A DNA stretch of 64,000 bases, from the NCBI RefSeq assembly GCF_014205015.1, contig NZ_JACHMO010000001.1:4402001-4466000 (forward strand), read 5' to 3'. The stretch comes from Saccharothrix ecbatanensis (GTDB lineage Bacteria; Actinomycetota; Actinomycetes; Mycobacteriales; Pseudonocardiaceae). Below are positions 46,221-55,636 of the stretch, in pieces (within the stretch, counting starts at the first letter, position 1; each line of letters opens with the position of its first letter). The notes under the pieces are model-generated. The model saw only the letters and a list, made by a program, of their open reading frames with translations, had not been told where the DNA came from and searched no databases. The position numbers were made by a program, and so were the translations under genes.

Positions 46221-46659
46221 GGCCGCTGGCCTCCTTGAGCAGGCGAAGTGCTTCGATCACGGTGGTGTGGTGCGCGGGGTCGATGTGGTCGAGCAGTTCG
46301 GCGAGCCGCCGCCCCCGCCGCTCCACCACCCCGGCCGCCGCCTCGGTGCCGGAGGCGGTCAGCACCAGGAGCCTGGCGCGTCCGTCGTGGGGATCGGCCT
46401 CTCGACGCACCCAGCCGCGTTGCTCCAGGCCGTCGGTCAACCGGCTGGTGGTGGACTTTCCCAGGTGCAGCTGGGCGCCGAGTTCTCCTTGGTGCAGCGG
46501 ACCTTCGCGCAGGATCGTCAGCGCGTGCGCCTCGGCGACGGACATCGGCGACCCGCACGGCGTGTGGTCGGGTTCGAGCAGCCCAAGGGACCGCACGAGC
46601 CCCATGAACGCTTCGGTGAACTCACCGACAGGCGATTCCGGCGCTCCGCTGCTCGACAT
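46207..46659 (-). CDS. MarR-family regulator
   Basis: This 150-residue winged-helix protein has HQGELGAQLHLGKSTTSRLTDGLEQRGWVRR as recognition region (given as HQGELGAQLHLG and TTSRLTDGLEQRGW) and a DPHDGRARLLVLT wing. It is a dimeric repressor-type protein. A perfect 6-bp inverted repeat abuts its ATG, and TTGCAC and TAGTCT spaced 18 bp place the start about 6 nt after the -10, so the transcript may be leaderless and self-regulated. It is followed by the lipoprotein gene. Confidence 0.88.
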   Translation of the reverse strand: MSSSGAPESPVGEFTEAFMGLVRSLGLLEPDHTPCGSPMSVAEAHALTILREGPLHQGELGAQLHLGKSTTSRLTDGLEQRGWVRREADPHDGRARLLVLTASGTEAAAGVVERRGRRLAELLDHIDPAHHTTVIEALRLLKEASGRERS

Positions 46660-46677
46660 AGTTCCAGACTAGAACTA
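46659..46677. promoter_or_regulatory. Inverted repeat at the marR start (putative autoregulatory operator)
   Basis: TAGTTC-N7-GAACTA is a perfect dyad that covers the -10 region and start codon of the marR gene. A related GGTTCC..AACTGG half-match lies 5 bp upstream. Position and symmetry suit a MarR dimer. Confidence 0.55.
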
Positions 46678-46717
46678 CTTGGTTCCAGAGTGCAACTGGT
46701 TTCGGCCCTCATCCCGT

Positions 46718-47992
46718 TCAGCCAGTCGCTGACCGGGCTTCGGGGGTCGGGGCGGGTTCGAAGTCGGGGGACACGACCGGTGGCTGGAGGTGGCGGCGAC
46801 GGAGGACGGTGATGCCGGCCATCAGGGCTGCGAGCAGGGCGAAGGCGGCGGCCACGGTCAGGGCGCGTTGTGGTCCGGCGGCGTTCACCACGGCGCCCGC
46901 GGCGACCATGGCGATCGTGCCCGCGCCGACCGTGATCGCGCCGACCGTGGCGAACACCCGTCCACGGACCGAGTCCGGTGTCCTCGCTTGGACCAGGGCG
47001 TTCAGCGTGAGGTTCTGGACCGAGCTGCACGCGCCGGCGACCACCCACGCGACCGCGTTGACCACGACGTGCGGGATCAAGGAGGGTGCGATGAGGGCCA
47101 AAGCCATCAACAGGTTGGCGGTGGCGAAGGCGGCGACCAACGACCGCGCGGTGGTGAAGCGGCGGCTCGCGGTCGCTCCCAGGAGCAGCCCGGCCGTCCA
47201 GCAGGCGAGCATGACGCTGTAGGTGAGCTCGTTGCCGCCCAGCGGGCCCTGGACCAGGAAGACCTCGTTGACCAGGGCGATGGCCACGGCCACGCCACCG
47301 ACGACCTGCGCCACCACCCGGCCCACCAGCAACCGGTCGCTGCGCAGAAGCACCGAACCGCTCCACTGCGCGCCCGGTCCGGCGGTGTCCTCGTCCTGCC
47401 CCGGATCACGGTCCACGCGAAGCCGCAGCACCAGCGCCAAGTGCACGAACGTGGCCACCGCGTCCAGCAGCAACGCCACCTCGATGCCCGGTCCCGCCGC
47501 GATCACGCCACCGAGCACGATGCCCGCCACGGACCCCGTGTTCTGCGCGGACGACAACCACGCGTACCCACGCGCCGCCTGGTCCTCGCCGGTCGTCTGG
47601 TCCTCGCCGGTCGTCAGCGGGATCAACACGGACGCGCACGCCCGGACGACAGCGCCGGACAAACCGAGCAGCACCATCAGCCCGTAGAGCACCGGCACGT
47701 GCGCGTACCCGAACAGCAGGCCGACCAGCAGCAGCACCTGCCCGCACACCGTGACGGCGAGCAGCATGCGGTTGCGGAACCGGTCGACCGCCCACCCGGC
47801 GAGCGGCGCGCCGAGGACCGCGCCCAGAGCGGCGGCCACGAACAGCCCGGCGACCGCGAACGGCCCGGACCCGGCCAGCACGATGGTGAACCCGATCAGC
47901 GTCAACTGCGTGCCGAGGCTCGACACCCCGGAACCGGCCACGAGCACCGCCAGGTCCCGATTGGCCCGCAGACCGCCCAGCACTGCGACCAT
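46718..47992 (-). CDS. MFS transporter
   Basis: This 424-residue membrane protein has about 12 transmembrane helices and the major facilitator motif A form GAPLAGWAVDRFRNR between helices 2 and 3. It looks like a DHA-type exporter of small molecules; substrate unknown. The ATG at 47992 follows GGGGAG by 5 nt; the longer frame adds a non-hydrophobic tail. The central loop carries an internal duplication TTGEDQTTGEDQ from an 18-bp direct repeat at about 47580-47615. It is transcribed towards the divergent-type spacer of the marR gene. Confidence 0.85.
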   Translation of the reverse strand: MVAVLGGLRANRDLAVLVAGSGVSSLGTQLTLIGFTIVLAGSGPFAVAGLFVAAALGAVLGAPLAGWAVDRFRNRMLLAVTVCGQVLLLVGLLFGYAHVPVLYGLMVLLGLSGAVVRACASVLIPLTTGEDQTTGEDQAARGYAWLSSAQNTGSVAGIVLGGVIAAGPGIEVALLLDAVATFVHLALVLRLRVDRDPGQDEDTAGPGAQWSGSVLLRSDRLLVGRVVAQVVGGVAVAIALVNEVFLVQGPLGGNELTYSVMLACWTAGLLLGATASRRFTTARSLVAAFATANLLMALALIAPSLIPHVVVNAVAWVVAGACSSVQNLTLNALVQARTPDSVRGRVFATVGAITVGAGTIAMVAAGAVVNAAGPQRALTVAAAFALLAALMAGITVLRRRHLQPPVVSPDFEPAPTPEARSATG

Positions 47993-48127
47993 TCCGCTCC
48001 CCTGCTGCGTCGCCGGTCGGACCGGGGTCGGGTGCCGTCCCGCCACCCGACCCGTCGATCACCTCGCGGTGCCGATCATGCCCGCTGTGCCGACCAAGCG
48101 GAAAGACCGCCCCTGGTGACGGGCGTG

Positions 48128-48988
48128 TCAGGCCTCGGACCGGACCACCATGAGCGGGCACGGCGAGTGGTAGACGAGGGCCTGGCTGGTGGAACCGAGG
48201 AACATGCCGGCGAAACCGCCGAGGCCGTGGCTGCCGACGACCAGGAGCTGCGCGTTCCGGGCCGCGTCGAGCAGCGCCCGCACCGGCCGTTCGCGGACGA
48301 CGACCCGCTCCACCGACACGTCCGGGTACTGCTGCTGCCAACCGGCCAGGCGTTCGGCCAGCAACTCCCGCTGCTGCACCTCGATCTCGTCCCGGTCGAC
48401 GCGCAACCGCGTGGCATACGGGTTCTCCACCAGGAGGTCCGTCCACGCGATCAGGGCGGTGAGCGTCGCGTCCCGCAGCGACGCCTCCTCGAACGCGAAC
48501 CGGATCGCCTCCTCACTGGCCGGCGAGCCGTCCACGCCGACCACGACCGGTCCCGCGTCAGGTACATCGTCGTGGATCACGACAACGGGACACTTGCCGT
48601 GCTGGGCGACCGCCACGGCCACCGAGCCGACCAGCAGCCCGGACACCGCACCCAACCCCTGCGAGCCGAGCACGACGAGCCGCGCGTTGCGGGACTCGGC
48701 GATCAGCGCGGCGGCGGGCCGCTCGAACACGACCGACGTCTCCACCTCGGGCACGACGTCCCTTACGGTGCGCGCCGCCTCCTCCAGCCACTGGTTGCCC
48801 TGCTGCTCGAACGCCTGCCGCACCTCGTGGCCGGTCACCACCATGTCGGGGTAACCGCGGGTGGGCAGGAGGAACGCGTGCACGAGCTTGAGCGGCGCCT
48901 TGCGGCGGGCGGCTTCCTCCGCGGCCCACCGGACGGCCGTCAACGCCGACTCCGACCCGTCCACGCCGACCACGATCGGGGTACTCAT
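48128..48988 (-). CDS. Tandem universal stress protein
   Basis: This 286-residue cytosolic protein has two UspA domains (about 1-140 and 148-286). Each opens with VVGVDGS and ends in the ATP-binding GSxGxG...GS motif: GSQGLGAVSGLLVGSVA and GSHGLGGFAGMFLGSTS. USPs of this kind bind ATP and help survival under hypoxia or other stress. AAGGAA lies 7 nt before the ATG. It is divergent from the Ser/Thr kinase gene. Confidence 0.93.
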   Translation of the reverse strand: MSTPIVVGVDGSESALTAVRWAAEEAARRKAPLKLVHAFLLPTRGYPDMVVTGHEVRQAFEQQGNQWLEEAARTVRDVVPEVETSVVFERPAAALIAESRNARLVVLGSQGLGAVSGLLVGSVAVAVAQHGKCPVVVIHDDVPDAGPVVVGVDGSPASEEAIRFAFEEASLRDATLTALIAWTDLLVENPYATRLRVDRDEIEVQQRELLAERLAGWQQQYPDVSVERVVVRERPVRALLDAARNAQLLVVGSHGLGGFAGMFLGSTSQALVYHSPCPLMVVRSEA

Positions 48989-49132
48989 CACGGGTTCCTT
49001 CCGCTGGTCCTGTGTCTGGGCCTGTGTCTGGGCCGATGTCGCCGGCGTGCCTCCCACCTTGCGATGCCGGGAAGCCGACCGTACGCCGAAAGCTGTCCGT
49101 CGGTGTCGTGGCCGGCCGATACGATCGTCGGC

Positions 49133-50734
49133 GTGGATCCCGCCGACGACCTGCTGGCCTGGGCGCCCCCGCCCGGCGAGGGCGCGGCGTCCGCCGTCGC
49201 GCTGCCCGGCTACAGCGACTTCCGGCTCGTCGCGCACGGCGGCGAGGGCACGGTGTACCGGGCCACGCAGGACGGTCTGGGGCGTGACGTCGCGGTGAAG
49301 GTGCTGGACGTGACCGATCCGGACACGGTCAGCCGGTTCCGCCGCGAGCTGGAGATCACCGTGCGGCTGGGCCGGCAGCACCCGCACATCGTGACGGTGC
49401 TGGACACGGGCGTGATCGCCGGCCGGCCGTGCATCGTGATGGAGTACTACGACCTCGGATCGCTGCACGACCGGCTCCTCCAACGCGGGCCGCTGCCGGT
49501 GCACGAGGTGGTCGCGGCGGGGATCGCGGTGGCGGACGCGCTGTCGTTCGCGCACGGCCAGGGCATCCTGCACCGGGACGTGAAGCCGCAGAACATCCTT
49601 GTGCTGCCCACGTCCTACGTGTTGGCCGACTTCGGCATCGCGCGTGGGGCGGACGCGGCGCACACGGCGTCGTTACAGCTGGTGAGCTACCGGCACGCCG
49701 CTCCGCAGATGGTGGACGGCCGCCCTCCGGCCGTGGCGGACGACGTGTGGTCGCTGGGCTCGACGCTGTTCACGCTGCTGGACGGGCAGCCGCCGTTCAC
49801 GTCGGACACGCCCGGCGAGGACACCATGCTCGCCTACCTGGGGCGGGTGCGTGAGGGGCAGCCTCGGTCACTGCTGCGGCGTGACGTGCCGGTCGAGTTG
49901 GTGGCGATCATCCTGCGGTGCCTGCGCAAGGCGCGGGAGGAGCGGTTCCCGGACGCGGCGTCGTTGCGGGCGGCGCTGGCCTCCGTGCCGGCGTGGACAC
50001 CTCAGTCCACAGTGGACCCGGATCACACGGTGGCGGTGCGGCAGGAGGTGCCGGAGCGTTATCCGGAGGGTCCGACGGAGTTGCCGGACTTCGGTCCCAA
50101 GCCGTTGGTCGAGGCGGCGCCGGTCGCTGTCGCGCCTGAGGTGGTGAAGACGTGGACGGAGGACTTGGCGGACCTGACCGTCCGTCACAACACCGTGCCG
50201 CGTCCTGTCGTGCCACCGCCCGCTCCGCCGTTGGTGGAACTGCCTGAGCCGCCACCGCCGCGACGTGGGCGTCGATTGTGGACGGTGGGGGCGGTGGCGG
50301 CGGTGGTTGTCGGTGTGGTTTTCGGGGTGGTGTCGAGCCTGCCGGACCGGTCGGATCGGGTTGCCGCGCCGCCGTCTTCGTCTTCGTTGCCTACTTTGTC
50401 TTTGTCGGTTGCCGGGACGACTACGGCGAGCGTGCCGGAGGGTGGTGATCCGGAATTCACCCCGACGCTCAAGCGGCTGGAGGACGACGGTGACCGGATC
50501 GAGCTGTTCTGGACGGATCCGAGCGATGGCAACGCGCAGTTCGTGGTGGTGGATGTGACGGGGGCGTCGGCGAAGCCGCTGGTGACGGTGGCGGCGGGTG
50601 CGACTTCGCACGTGGTGGAGGGTTTGGAGCCGGCGGCGGGTCAGTACTGCTTTCAGGTGCTGGCGATCGGGTTGGCCGACCCGGCGACTCAACGCGGGGC
50701 TTCTGCCCGGACGTGTGCCGTGCGGAACGGCTGA
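49133..50734 (+). CDS. Membrane-anchored Ser/Thr protein kinase with extracytoplasmic FnIII-like domain
   Basis: This 533-residue protein has a PknB-type kinase domain (about 25-285: glycine loop AHGGEGTVYRA, VAVKVL with catalytic Lys, HRDVKPQNIL, DFGIA), a Pro-rich juxtamembrane region, one membrane helix (about 385-405), a Ser/Thr-rich stretch and a C-terminal FnIII-like domain. The APE segment reads APQ, a mild deviation. The GTG at 49133 lies 8 nt after TACGAT, so a leaderless transcript is likely; the frame stays open far upstream but that part is antisense to other genes. It signals from the envelope, and the next cluster (MoxR, DUF58, transglutaminase-like) converges on it. Confidence 0.9.
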   Translation: MDPADDLLAWAPPPGEGAASAVALPGYSDFRLVAHGGEGTVYRATQDGLGRDVAVKVLDVTDPDTVSRFRRELEITVRLGRQHPHIVTVLDTGVIAGRPCIVMEYYDLGSLHDRLLQRGPLPVHEVVAAGIAVADALSFAHGQGILHRDVKPQNILVLPTSYVLADFGIARGADAAHTASLQLVSYRHAAPQMVDGRPPAVADDVWSLGSTLFTLLDGQPPFTSDTPGEDTMLAYLGRVREGQPRSLLRRDVPVELVAIILRCLRKAREERFPDAASLRAALASVPAWTPQSTVDPDHTVAVRQEVPERYPEGPTELPDFGPKPLVEAAPVAVAPEVVKTWTEDLADLTVRHNTVPRPVVPPPAPPLVELPEPPPPRRGRRLWTVGAVAAVVVGVVFGVVSSLPDRSDRVAAPPSSSSLPTLSLSVAGTTTASVPEGGDPEFTPTLKRLEDDGDRIELFWTDPSDGNAQFVVVDVTGASAKPLVTVAAGATSHVVEGLEPAAGQYCFQVLAIGLADPATQRGASARTCAVRNG

Positions 50735-50754
50735 CGCCTGGCTTCCAGCGCCTT

Positions 50755-53232
50755 CTATCGTCGCCACAAGGGTCGCGGGTCGACCGCCCAGAACATCCTG
50801 CGGTACCAGGGAACACCCCGCCGCAGCCCACCGCGCACGTGACGCGCCAACCTCCACGCGTGACCGCGATCCTGGATGTCGACGACCGGTCTGACAGGCG
50901 CGAAGGCCGCGAACTCGGCCAACCTGGCCAGTTCCAAGGCCTGCTCAGCCATGCCCGACGCGGCCGTCATGTGGGATGCCGTCATGTCGGATGATGTCGT
51001 CATGTCGGATGCGATGTCGGGCGCGGTCCGGTCCGGTGACGGGGTTCGACCGGCCAACAGCAGACCGTCGAGCACGTAGGCCCATGCCCCGGACGCACCG
51101 GCCGCCCGCAGACGTCTCCGCCGCGCCAGCCGAGCCGTCGCCAGCACGAACAACACCAACACCGGCAGTGCGCCGAGCACCGCGTACCCGACCCACCGCC
51201 GTGATTCGGCCGGCGCCTGGACGGCCACCGCGCTGGACGGCGTCACCAACGGCGGCGGCGTGGACAGCGGCGTGCTGGTCGGACTGGCCGTGATCGACGC
51301 CAACCGGTCCAGCACCTCGCGCTTCTGCGCCGCGCTCGACCCGCCCGACGACGCACCCGCCACCGGGTCGAAGGGAACCCAACCCCATCCGGCGAAGTAC
51401 ACCTCGGGCCACGCGGTCGCATCACTTCCGCGCACGACCCGTTCCTCCCCCGCGGCCGGCTGGAACCCGACGACCACCCGCGTCGGCAACCCCACCGCCC
51501 GTCCCAGCACCGCGAAGGCCGAGGCGAACTGCTCGGCCGTGCCAGCGTTCGCACCGGGTTCACCGGGGGCACCGAACAGGAACCTCTCCAGCCGCGCGTA
51601 GGACGACCCGACCGGCGCCTGCGCGTCCGGCACCCGTCCCTGCTTGACCACCTGCTCGATAGCCACCGCCCGCTCGTAGGGCGTGCGCGCGCTCCGCACA
51701 ATCTGGCGCGCGTACTCGGCGAGCGAGTAGGGCAATCCCGGCAACGCCACGTAGCGACGCGTCTGGTCGCCGGTCGGAACGGTGGCTTCGAGGAGATCCG
51801 TGTCGTCGGGTACGTCGAGCACGCCGCGTACGCGGTACTTGAGGCCGGGCTCCAACTCGTCCAGCGACACCAACGATCCCGAGTCGGGGTCGACCATCGC
51901 GCCGTCCAGCGTGACCGCGGTGGGGCGGCCAACCGTCGGCAGCCAACTGCCGTTCAGCGCGGTGATGGTGATCTCCACCTCGGCCTCGTCGACCCGTGCG
52001 CCCGGAGGGAGGTCCGGCGCGGCGACCGCGCCGATCGGCCCGTACAGCGAGGCAGCCCGCCAGGCCGCGCCCGAGTAGTCCGACAACGCCACCAACCGCA
52101 CCGCCCGTTCGGGACCGCGAACCCGGAACAGCTCGGTATCCCCCAAACCCGCCCACGACGCCAACTGCGGCAACGGACTGGCCACACCGAGCCCGGTGAC
52201 CGGCGGCTCCACCAACTCCCGAGGCTCGAACGCCGCACCGGACGGCATCCCAACCGCCACCAACGCCACCACAGCCACACCCACCGCAGGCAGCCCAAGC
52301 AGCACCCTGCCAGCACGGCGGCCCCCCGCCACCCCGCCACTCGCCACGCCGCCACCCGCCACCGCACCGCCGGCCACACCGCCGCTCGCACCACGGCCAC
52401 CCACCACGCCGCCGCTCGCCACGCCGCCACCCGCCACCCGGCCGCCCGCCACACCGCCACCAGCCGCCCCGCCGCCAGCCGCACTGCCACCCACCACGCC
52501 GCCGCCAGCGTCCAGCCGGTCCACCACCAACCAGCCCACCGCGACAAGCGCAAGCAGCACCGCCGCGACCACCCCGTTCCGATCCGCCTGCCCCGCGGTC
52601 AACAACGCCGTGCACGTGTAGAGCACCGCCACCCCGACAACCGGCGCAAACAACGACCGCCCCCGGCCCGCCAACACCGGCAGCCCCCGCCTCGCCGCCG
52701 CCGCCACCGGCCCACGCCCCGCCGCCGCCACCGACCCACGGCCAGCCAACGCCACCCCCAGCGACACCCCGAACACCAGCAACGCACCCGGAACCAACAG
52801 CTCGGGCGTCGCGGGCGCGGGGCGTGCGGCGGTCAGCAGACGGGGCACGAGGTCCAGCAGGACAGGGAGCGGGTCGGTGGAGTCGATCGCCGAGTCCCGT
52901 GCGATCAAGTAGCCGCCGACCAACGCCAGCGCCACCACCGCGAACACCACCAGCCCGGCGGGCATCCACCGGGTCAGCGGCAGGCACAGGAACGCCACCA
53001 CCACCGCTCCCGCGAACACCAGCGACGGCGCATACCCCTGCCAACCCGCGCCCAGGTGCATCGCCGCGACGACGAGCAGCAACGCCGCCCACCCCAGCCG
53101 GGCGCTCACACCCAGCCGCGTTCTCGCATCCGGTCGGGCGCTTGCGCCCGGTTGCGTGCTCCCGACCGGCTGTGGGTTCGCATCGACGCCGTCGAGCCGC
53201 CGCGCCGTCACGCACCCACCGCCCAAAGGCAC
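50755..53232 (-). CDS. TgpA-like transglutaminase-domain membrane protein lacking catalytic residues
   Basis: This 825-residue membrane protein has an N-terminal block of about six helices, a C-terminal helix (about 705-725) and between them an extracytoplasmic transglutaminase-like domain (about 565-660: GTAEQFASAFAVLGRAVGLP, AWPEVYFAGWGWVPFDPV). The catalytic Cys position (normally GxCEQFA) is Ala and the His position (normally DAHAW) is Thr, so the fold is probably non-catalytic. A Gly/Ala/Val repeat tract is inserted at about residues 240-305. The start near 53217-53232 is uncertain. It belongs downstream of the MoxR-DUF58 pair, the usual genomic partners of TgpA proteins. Confidence 0.85.
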   Translation of the reverse strand: MPLGGGCVTARRLDGVDANPQPVGSTQPGASARPDARTRLGVSARLGWAALLLVVAAMHLGAGWQGYAPSLVFAGAVVVAFLCLPLTRWMPAGLVVFAVVALALVGGYLIARDSAIDSTDPLPVLLDLVPRLLTAARPAPATPELLVPGALLVFGVSLGVALAGRGSVAAAGRGPVAAAARRGLPVLAGRGRSLFAPVVGVAVLYTCTALLTAGQADRNGVVAAVLLALVAVGWLVVDRLDAGGGVVGGSAAGGGAAGGGVAGGRVAGGGVASGGVVGGRGASGGVAGGAVAGGGVASGGVAGGRRAGRVLLGLPAVGVAVVALVAVGMPSGAAFEPRELVEPPVTGLGVASPLPQLASWAGLGDTELFRVRGPERAVRLVALSDYSGAAWRAASLYGPIGAVAAPDLPPGARVDEAEVEITITALNGSWLPTVGRPTAVTLDGAMVDPDSGSLVSLDELEPGLKYRVRGVLDVPDDTDLLEATVPTGDQTRRYVALPGLPYSLAEYARQIVRSARTPYERAVAIEQVVKQGRVPDAQAPVGSSYARLERFLFGAPGEPGANAGTAEQFASAFAVLGRAVGLPTRVVVGFQPAAGEERVVRGSDATAWPEVYFAGWGWVPFDPVAGASSGGSSAAQKREVLDRLASITASPTSTPLSTPPPLVTPSSAVAVQAPAESRRWVGYAVLGALPVLVLFVLATARLARRRRLRAAGASGAWAYVLDGLLLAGRTPSPDRTAPDIASDMTTSSDMTASHMTAASGMAEQALELARLAEFAAFAPVRPVVDIQDRGHAWRLARHVRGGLRRGVPWYRRMFWAVDPRPLWRR
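52310..52510. repeat. GC-rich low-complexity tract in the tgpA-like gene
   Basis: Imperfect 15-bp-spaced units of GCCACCCGCCACGCC type run for about 200 bp and encode VAGGGVASGG-like repeats between membrane helices. The tract remains in frame and probably expands or contracts by slippage. Confidence 0.75.
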
Positions 53233-53443
53233 CGGGGGCCGTGGCGCCGCGCCTTCATACTTCTGGCAACGAAATCGGTCTTACCATTCATCCCCGACGC
53301 CCCTTGCACTATCGGGTGATCTTCAGATGCTGGAGCGAGGGATGTCGTCTGCCACGTTGCCTGGCCGGCGGGCGCGGATGTGGGCAGCTTACCGAGCTGG
53401 GTGGCAAGGCGCTGGCCCGACCGCGCGCCGGACGCGAACGCGC

Positions 53444-54598
53444 TCACCGCGACACCGCCGTGTTCCAAGCGTCCAACAACCCCTCGGCCTTCACGTGACG
53501 CAGCACCACCACCGACCCCACCGCCGAAACCGCCACCGCCGACACGGGGTCGACTACGAGGACCACTCCTACCGACGCCCGGCCCGCCTCCAACACCAAC
53601 CCGGACAGCTCCGCCTTCGCCCCGCACACCACCGCCACCACATCCAGGTCCCGGATCGGCAACGGCCGCGTCACCGAAGCCCGCTCCGCAGGCTCGGCCT
53701 TCAGATCCGCCAACGCCGCCAACACCACCGACGCGTCCGCCGAAACCGCCCCCGCCGGCAACTCCACGTCCACCGCACCCGACCACGACACCAACCGCAC
53801 CGGATGCCCCTCGGCGATCGCCACCGTCACCAACGACGCCGCCACCTCCACCGCATCCTCTAAATCCGCGACCGACGCATACCCGTCCGCATGGTCGTCC
53901 AACACCACCGCCAAGTGCGGCCGCGCGGGATCGGCGTCCTCGCGGATCATCAGCGTCCCGGTCCGCGCGGACGTCGCCCAGTGCAGTCGGCGCAAGTCGT
54001 CACCAGGCACGTACTCGCGCAACCCCACCAAGTCCGTCCCGCCGCGCTCCACCCGCTCGTCCGCCCCCACATGCCCACGCCGCACCCCACCGGGCAGTCC
54101 ACGCACCGGCAACACCCGAGGCACGACGCGGACCTCCACCACGTCACCGACCACCGTGGTGGCATGCGCCAGACCGGCCAACCCACGACGGCTCAACGTC
54201 AGCGGACCGACGGAGAGCAGGCCGCGCGTGTGCGTCGGGATCGGGTACTCGACCTTCACCTGCTGCCCCGGCGCCAGCAGCGGGATGTCCACCGCGACGA
54301 CCTGACCCGCGACCGAGTCCGTAGCGTCGAACCACACCGGGAACCGCTTGCTCGTCCCCGTCAACTCCACAACGCCGGTGCACACGCCCAATCGCTGCAC
54401 GGTCCGAGGTCGCACGATCCGCTTCGGCGCGACCTGGGCCCGCGACAACACCGACACCACACCCGCCCCCGCCAACGCCAAGAGCGCGATACCGAACCCC
54501 GCCACCCCCGGATAACGCCACCACAGCCCCAAAGCCACCAACGGCACGCCGAGCAGCACGGCGCCGATCCCCCGTGCGGTCAGCCGCACGCGGGTCAT
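53444..54598 (-). CDS. DUF58 protein
   Basis: This 384-residue protein has two N-terminal membrane helices (about 10-47), then a beta-rich segment and the DUF58 signature GLREYVPGDDLRRLHWATSARTGTLMIRE (about 193-221; core GDDLRRLHW). A vWA-like fold follows (LAVVLDDHADG). DUF58 proteins are partners of MoxR ATPases in envelope assembly or metal-dependent chaperone systems. It overlaps the MoxR gene by 4 bp. A 211-bp gap separates it from the transglutaminase-like gene. Confidence 0.88.
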   Translation of the reverse strand: MTRVRLTARGIGAVLLGVPLVALGLWWRYPGVAGFGIALLALAGAGVVSVLSRAQVAPKRIVRPRTVQRLGVCTGVVELTGTSKRFPVWFDATDSVAGQVVAVDIPLLAPGQQVKVEYPIPTHTRGLLSVGPLTLSRRGLAGLAHATTVVGDVVEVRVVPRVLPVRGLPGGVRRGHVGADERVERGGTDLVGLREYVPGDDLRRLHWATSARTGTLMIREDADPARPHLAVVLDDHADGYASVADLEDAVEVAASLVTVAIAEGHPVRLVSWSGAVDVELPAGAVSADASVVLAALADLKAEPAERASVTRPLPIRDLDVVAVVCGAKAELSGLVLEAGRASVGVVLVVDPVSAVAVSAVGSVVVLRHVKAEGLLDAWNTAVSR

Positions 54599-55581
54599 CG
54601 TGCGGCCGGTCTGGGGACCGCCACACCCGCCAGCACGTCGGCCAGGACTTCCTCGGTGGTCGTCCCCGCCAACTGCGCCTCACGCGTCAACACCAACCGG
54701 TGCGCCAATACCGGCACCGCCAACGCCTGCACGTCACCCGGCACCACGAAATGCCTGCCCTGCGACGCCGCGTACACCTGCACGCACCGCACCAACGCCC
54801 GCAGACCACGCGTGCTCGCACCCAACCGCAACCGGCCGTCCTCGCGCGACGCCACGCCGATATCGCTGATATACCGCAACAACGGGTCCGCCACGTGCAG
54901 CATCGCCAGCCGACGCCCGTGCTCCGCCACCACGTGCGGGTTGCTCACCGTCGGCACGGCGCCGACCTGACCGGCGCCGCTGCCCGGCCGCAGCACGTCG
55001 ATCTCGTGCTCCACCGCCGGGTACCCGATGGACGTCCGCAGCATGAACCGGTCCAACTGCGCCTCCGGCAACCGGTACGTGCCGTCCAGGTCGATCGGGT
55101 TCTGCGTGGCGACCACCAGGAACGGCGCGGGCACCGCGTGCGCGACGCCGTCGACCGTGACCGTGTGCTCCTCCATCACCTCGAGCAGCGCCGACTGCGT
55201 CTTGGCGGCGGCACGGTTGATCTCGTCCGCCAGCACGATGTTCGCGAACACCGGCCCCGGCCGGAACCTGACCTCACCGGTCTGCGGGTCGTAGACGGAC
55301 GTGCCGGTGACGTCCGACGGCAGCAGGTCGGGCGTGAACTGCACCCGCCGCGACACCCCGCCCAACGCGCCCGCCACCGCACGCGCCAACGTCGTCTTCC
55401 CCGTGCCCGGCACGTCCTCCAACAGCACGTGCCCGCCCGCGAACATCGACACCAGCACGAGGTCCACAACGTCCCGCTTGCCCCGGATCGCGGACTCCAC
55501 CGCGTCACCGAGCCGCGCGTGCAGTGCGCGGAACGCCGCGATCTCGTCCGCACCGATCGCCGGAACCGCCGTCGTCGTCAC
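54595..55581 (-). CDS. MoxR-family AAA+ ATPase
   Basis: This 328-residue cytosolic AAA+ ATPase has Walker A (GGHVLLEDVPGTGKTTLA, core GTGKTT), Walker B (LADEIN) and sensor 1 (VVATQNPID), followed by the MoxR lid domain with LGASTRGLRALVR. MoxR proteins act as chaperones for assembly of envelope complexes with DUF58/vWA partners. It heads the three-gene MoxR-DUF58-TgpA-like series; the propeller/FnIII gene ends 55 bp upstream on the same strand. Confidence 0.92.
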   Translation of the reverse strand: MTTTAVPAIGADEIAAFRALHARLGDAVESAIRGKRDVVDLVLVSMFAGGHVLLEDVPGTGKTTLARAVAGALGGVSRRVQFTPDLLPSDVTGTSVYDPQTGEVRFRPGPVFANIVLADEINRAAAKTQSALLEVMEEHTVTVDGVAHAVPAPFLVVATQNPIDLDGTYRLPEAQLDRFMLRTSIGYPAVEHEIDVLRPGSGAGQVGAVPTVSNPHVVAEHGRRLAMLHVADPLLRYISDIGVASREDGRLRLGASTRGLRALVRCVQVYAASQGRHFVVPGDVQALAVPVLAHRLVLTREAQLAGTTTEEVLADVLAGVAVPRPAAR

Positions 55582-55636
55582 AATCGCCCCTCGTGCTCGT
55601 CACCCACGCACACCGCCGACCGACAGTGGCCGGGTC

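Noticed and set aside
46790..49132. Open frame extending the Ser/Thr kinase upstream by about 780 codons
   Set aside because: It runs antisense to the MFS and USP genes and is Arg/His/Gln-rich junk. The kinase glycine loop begins only about 25 residues after GTG 49133.
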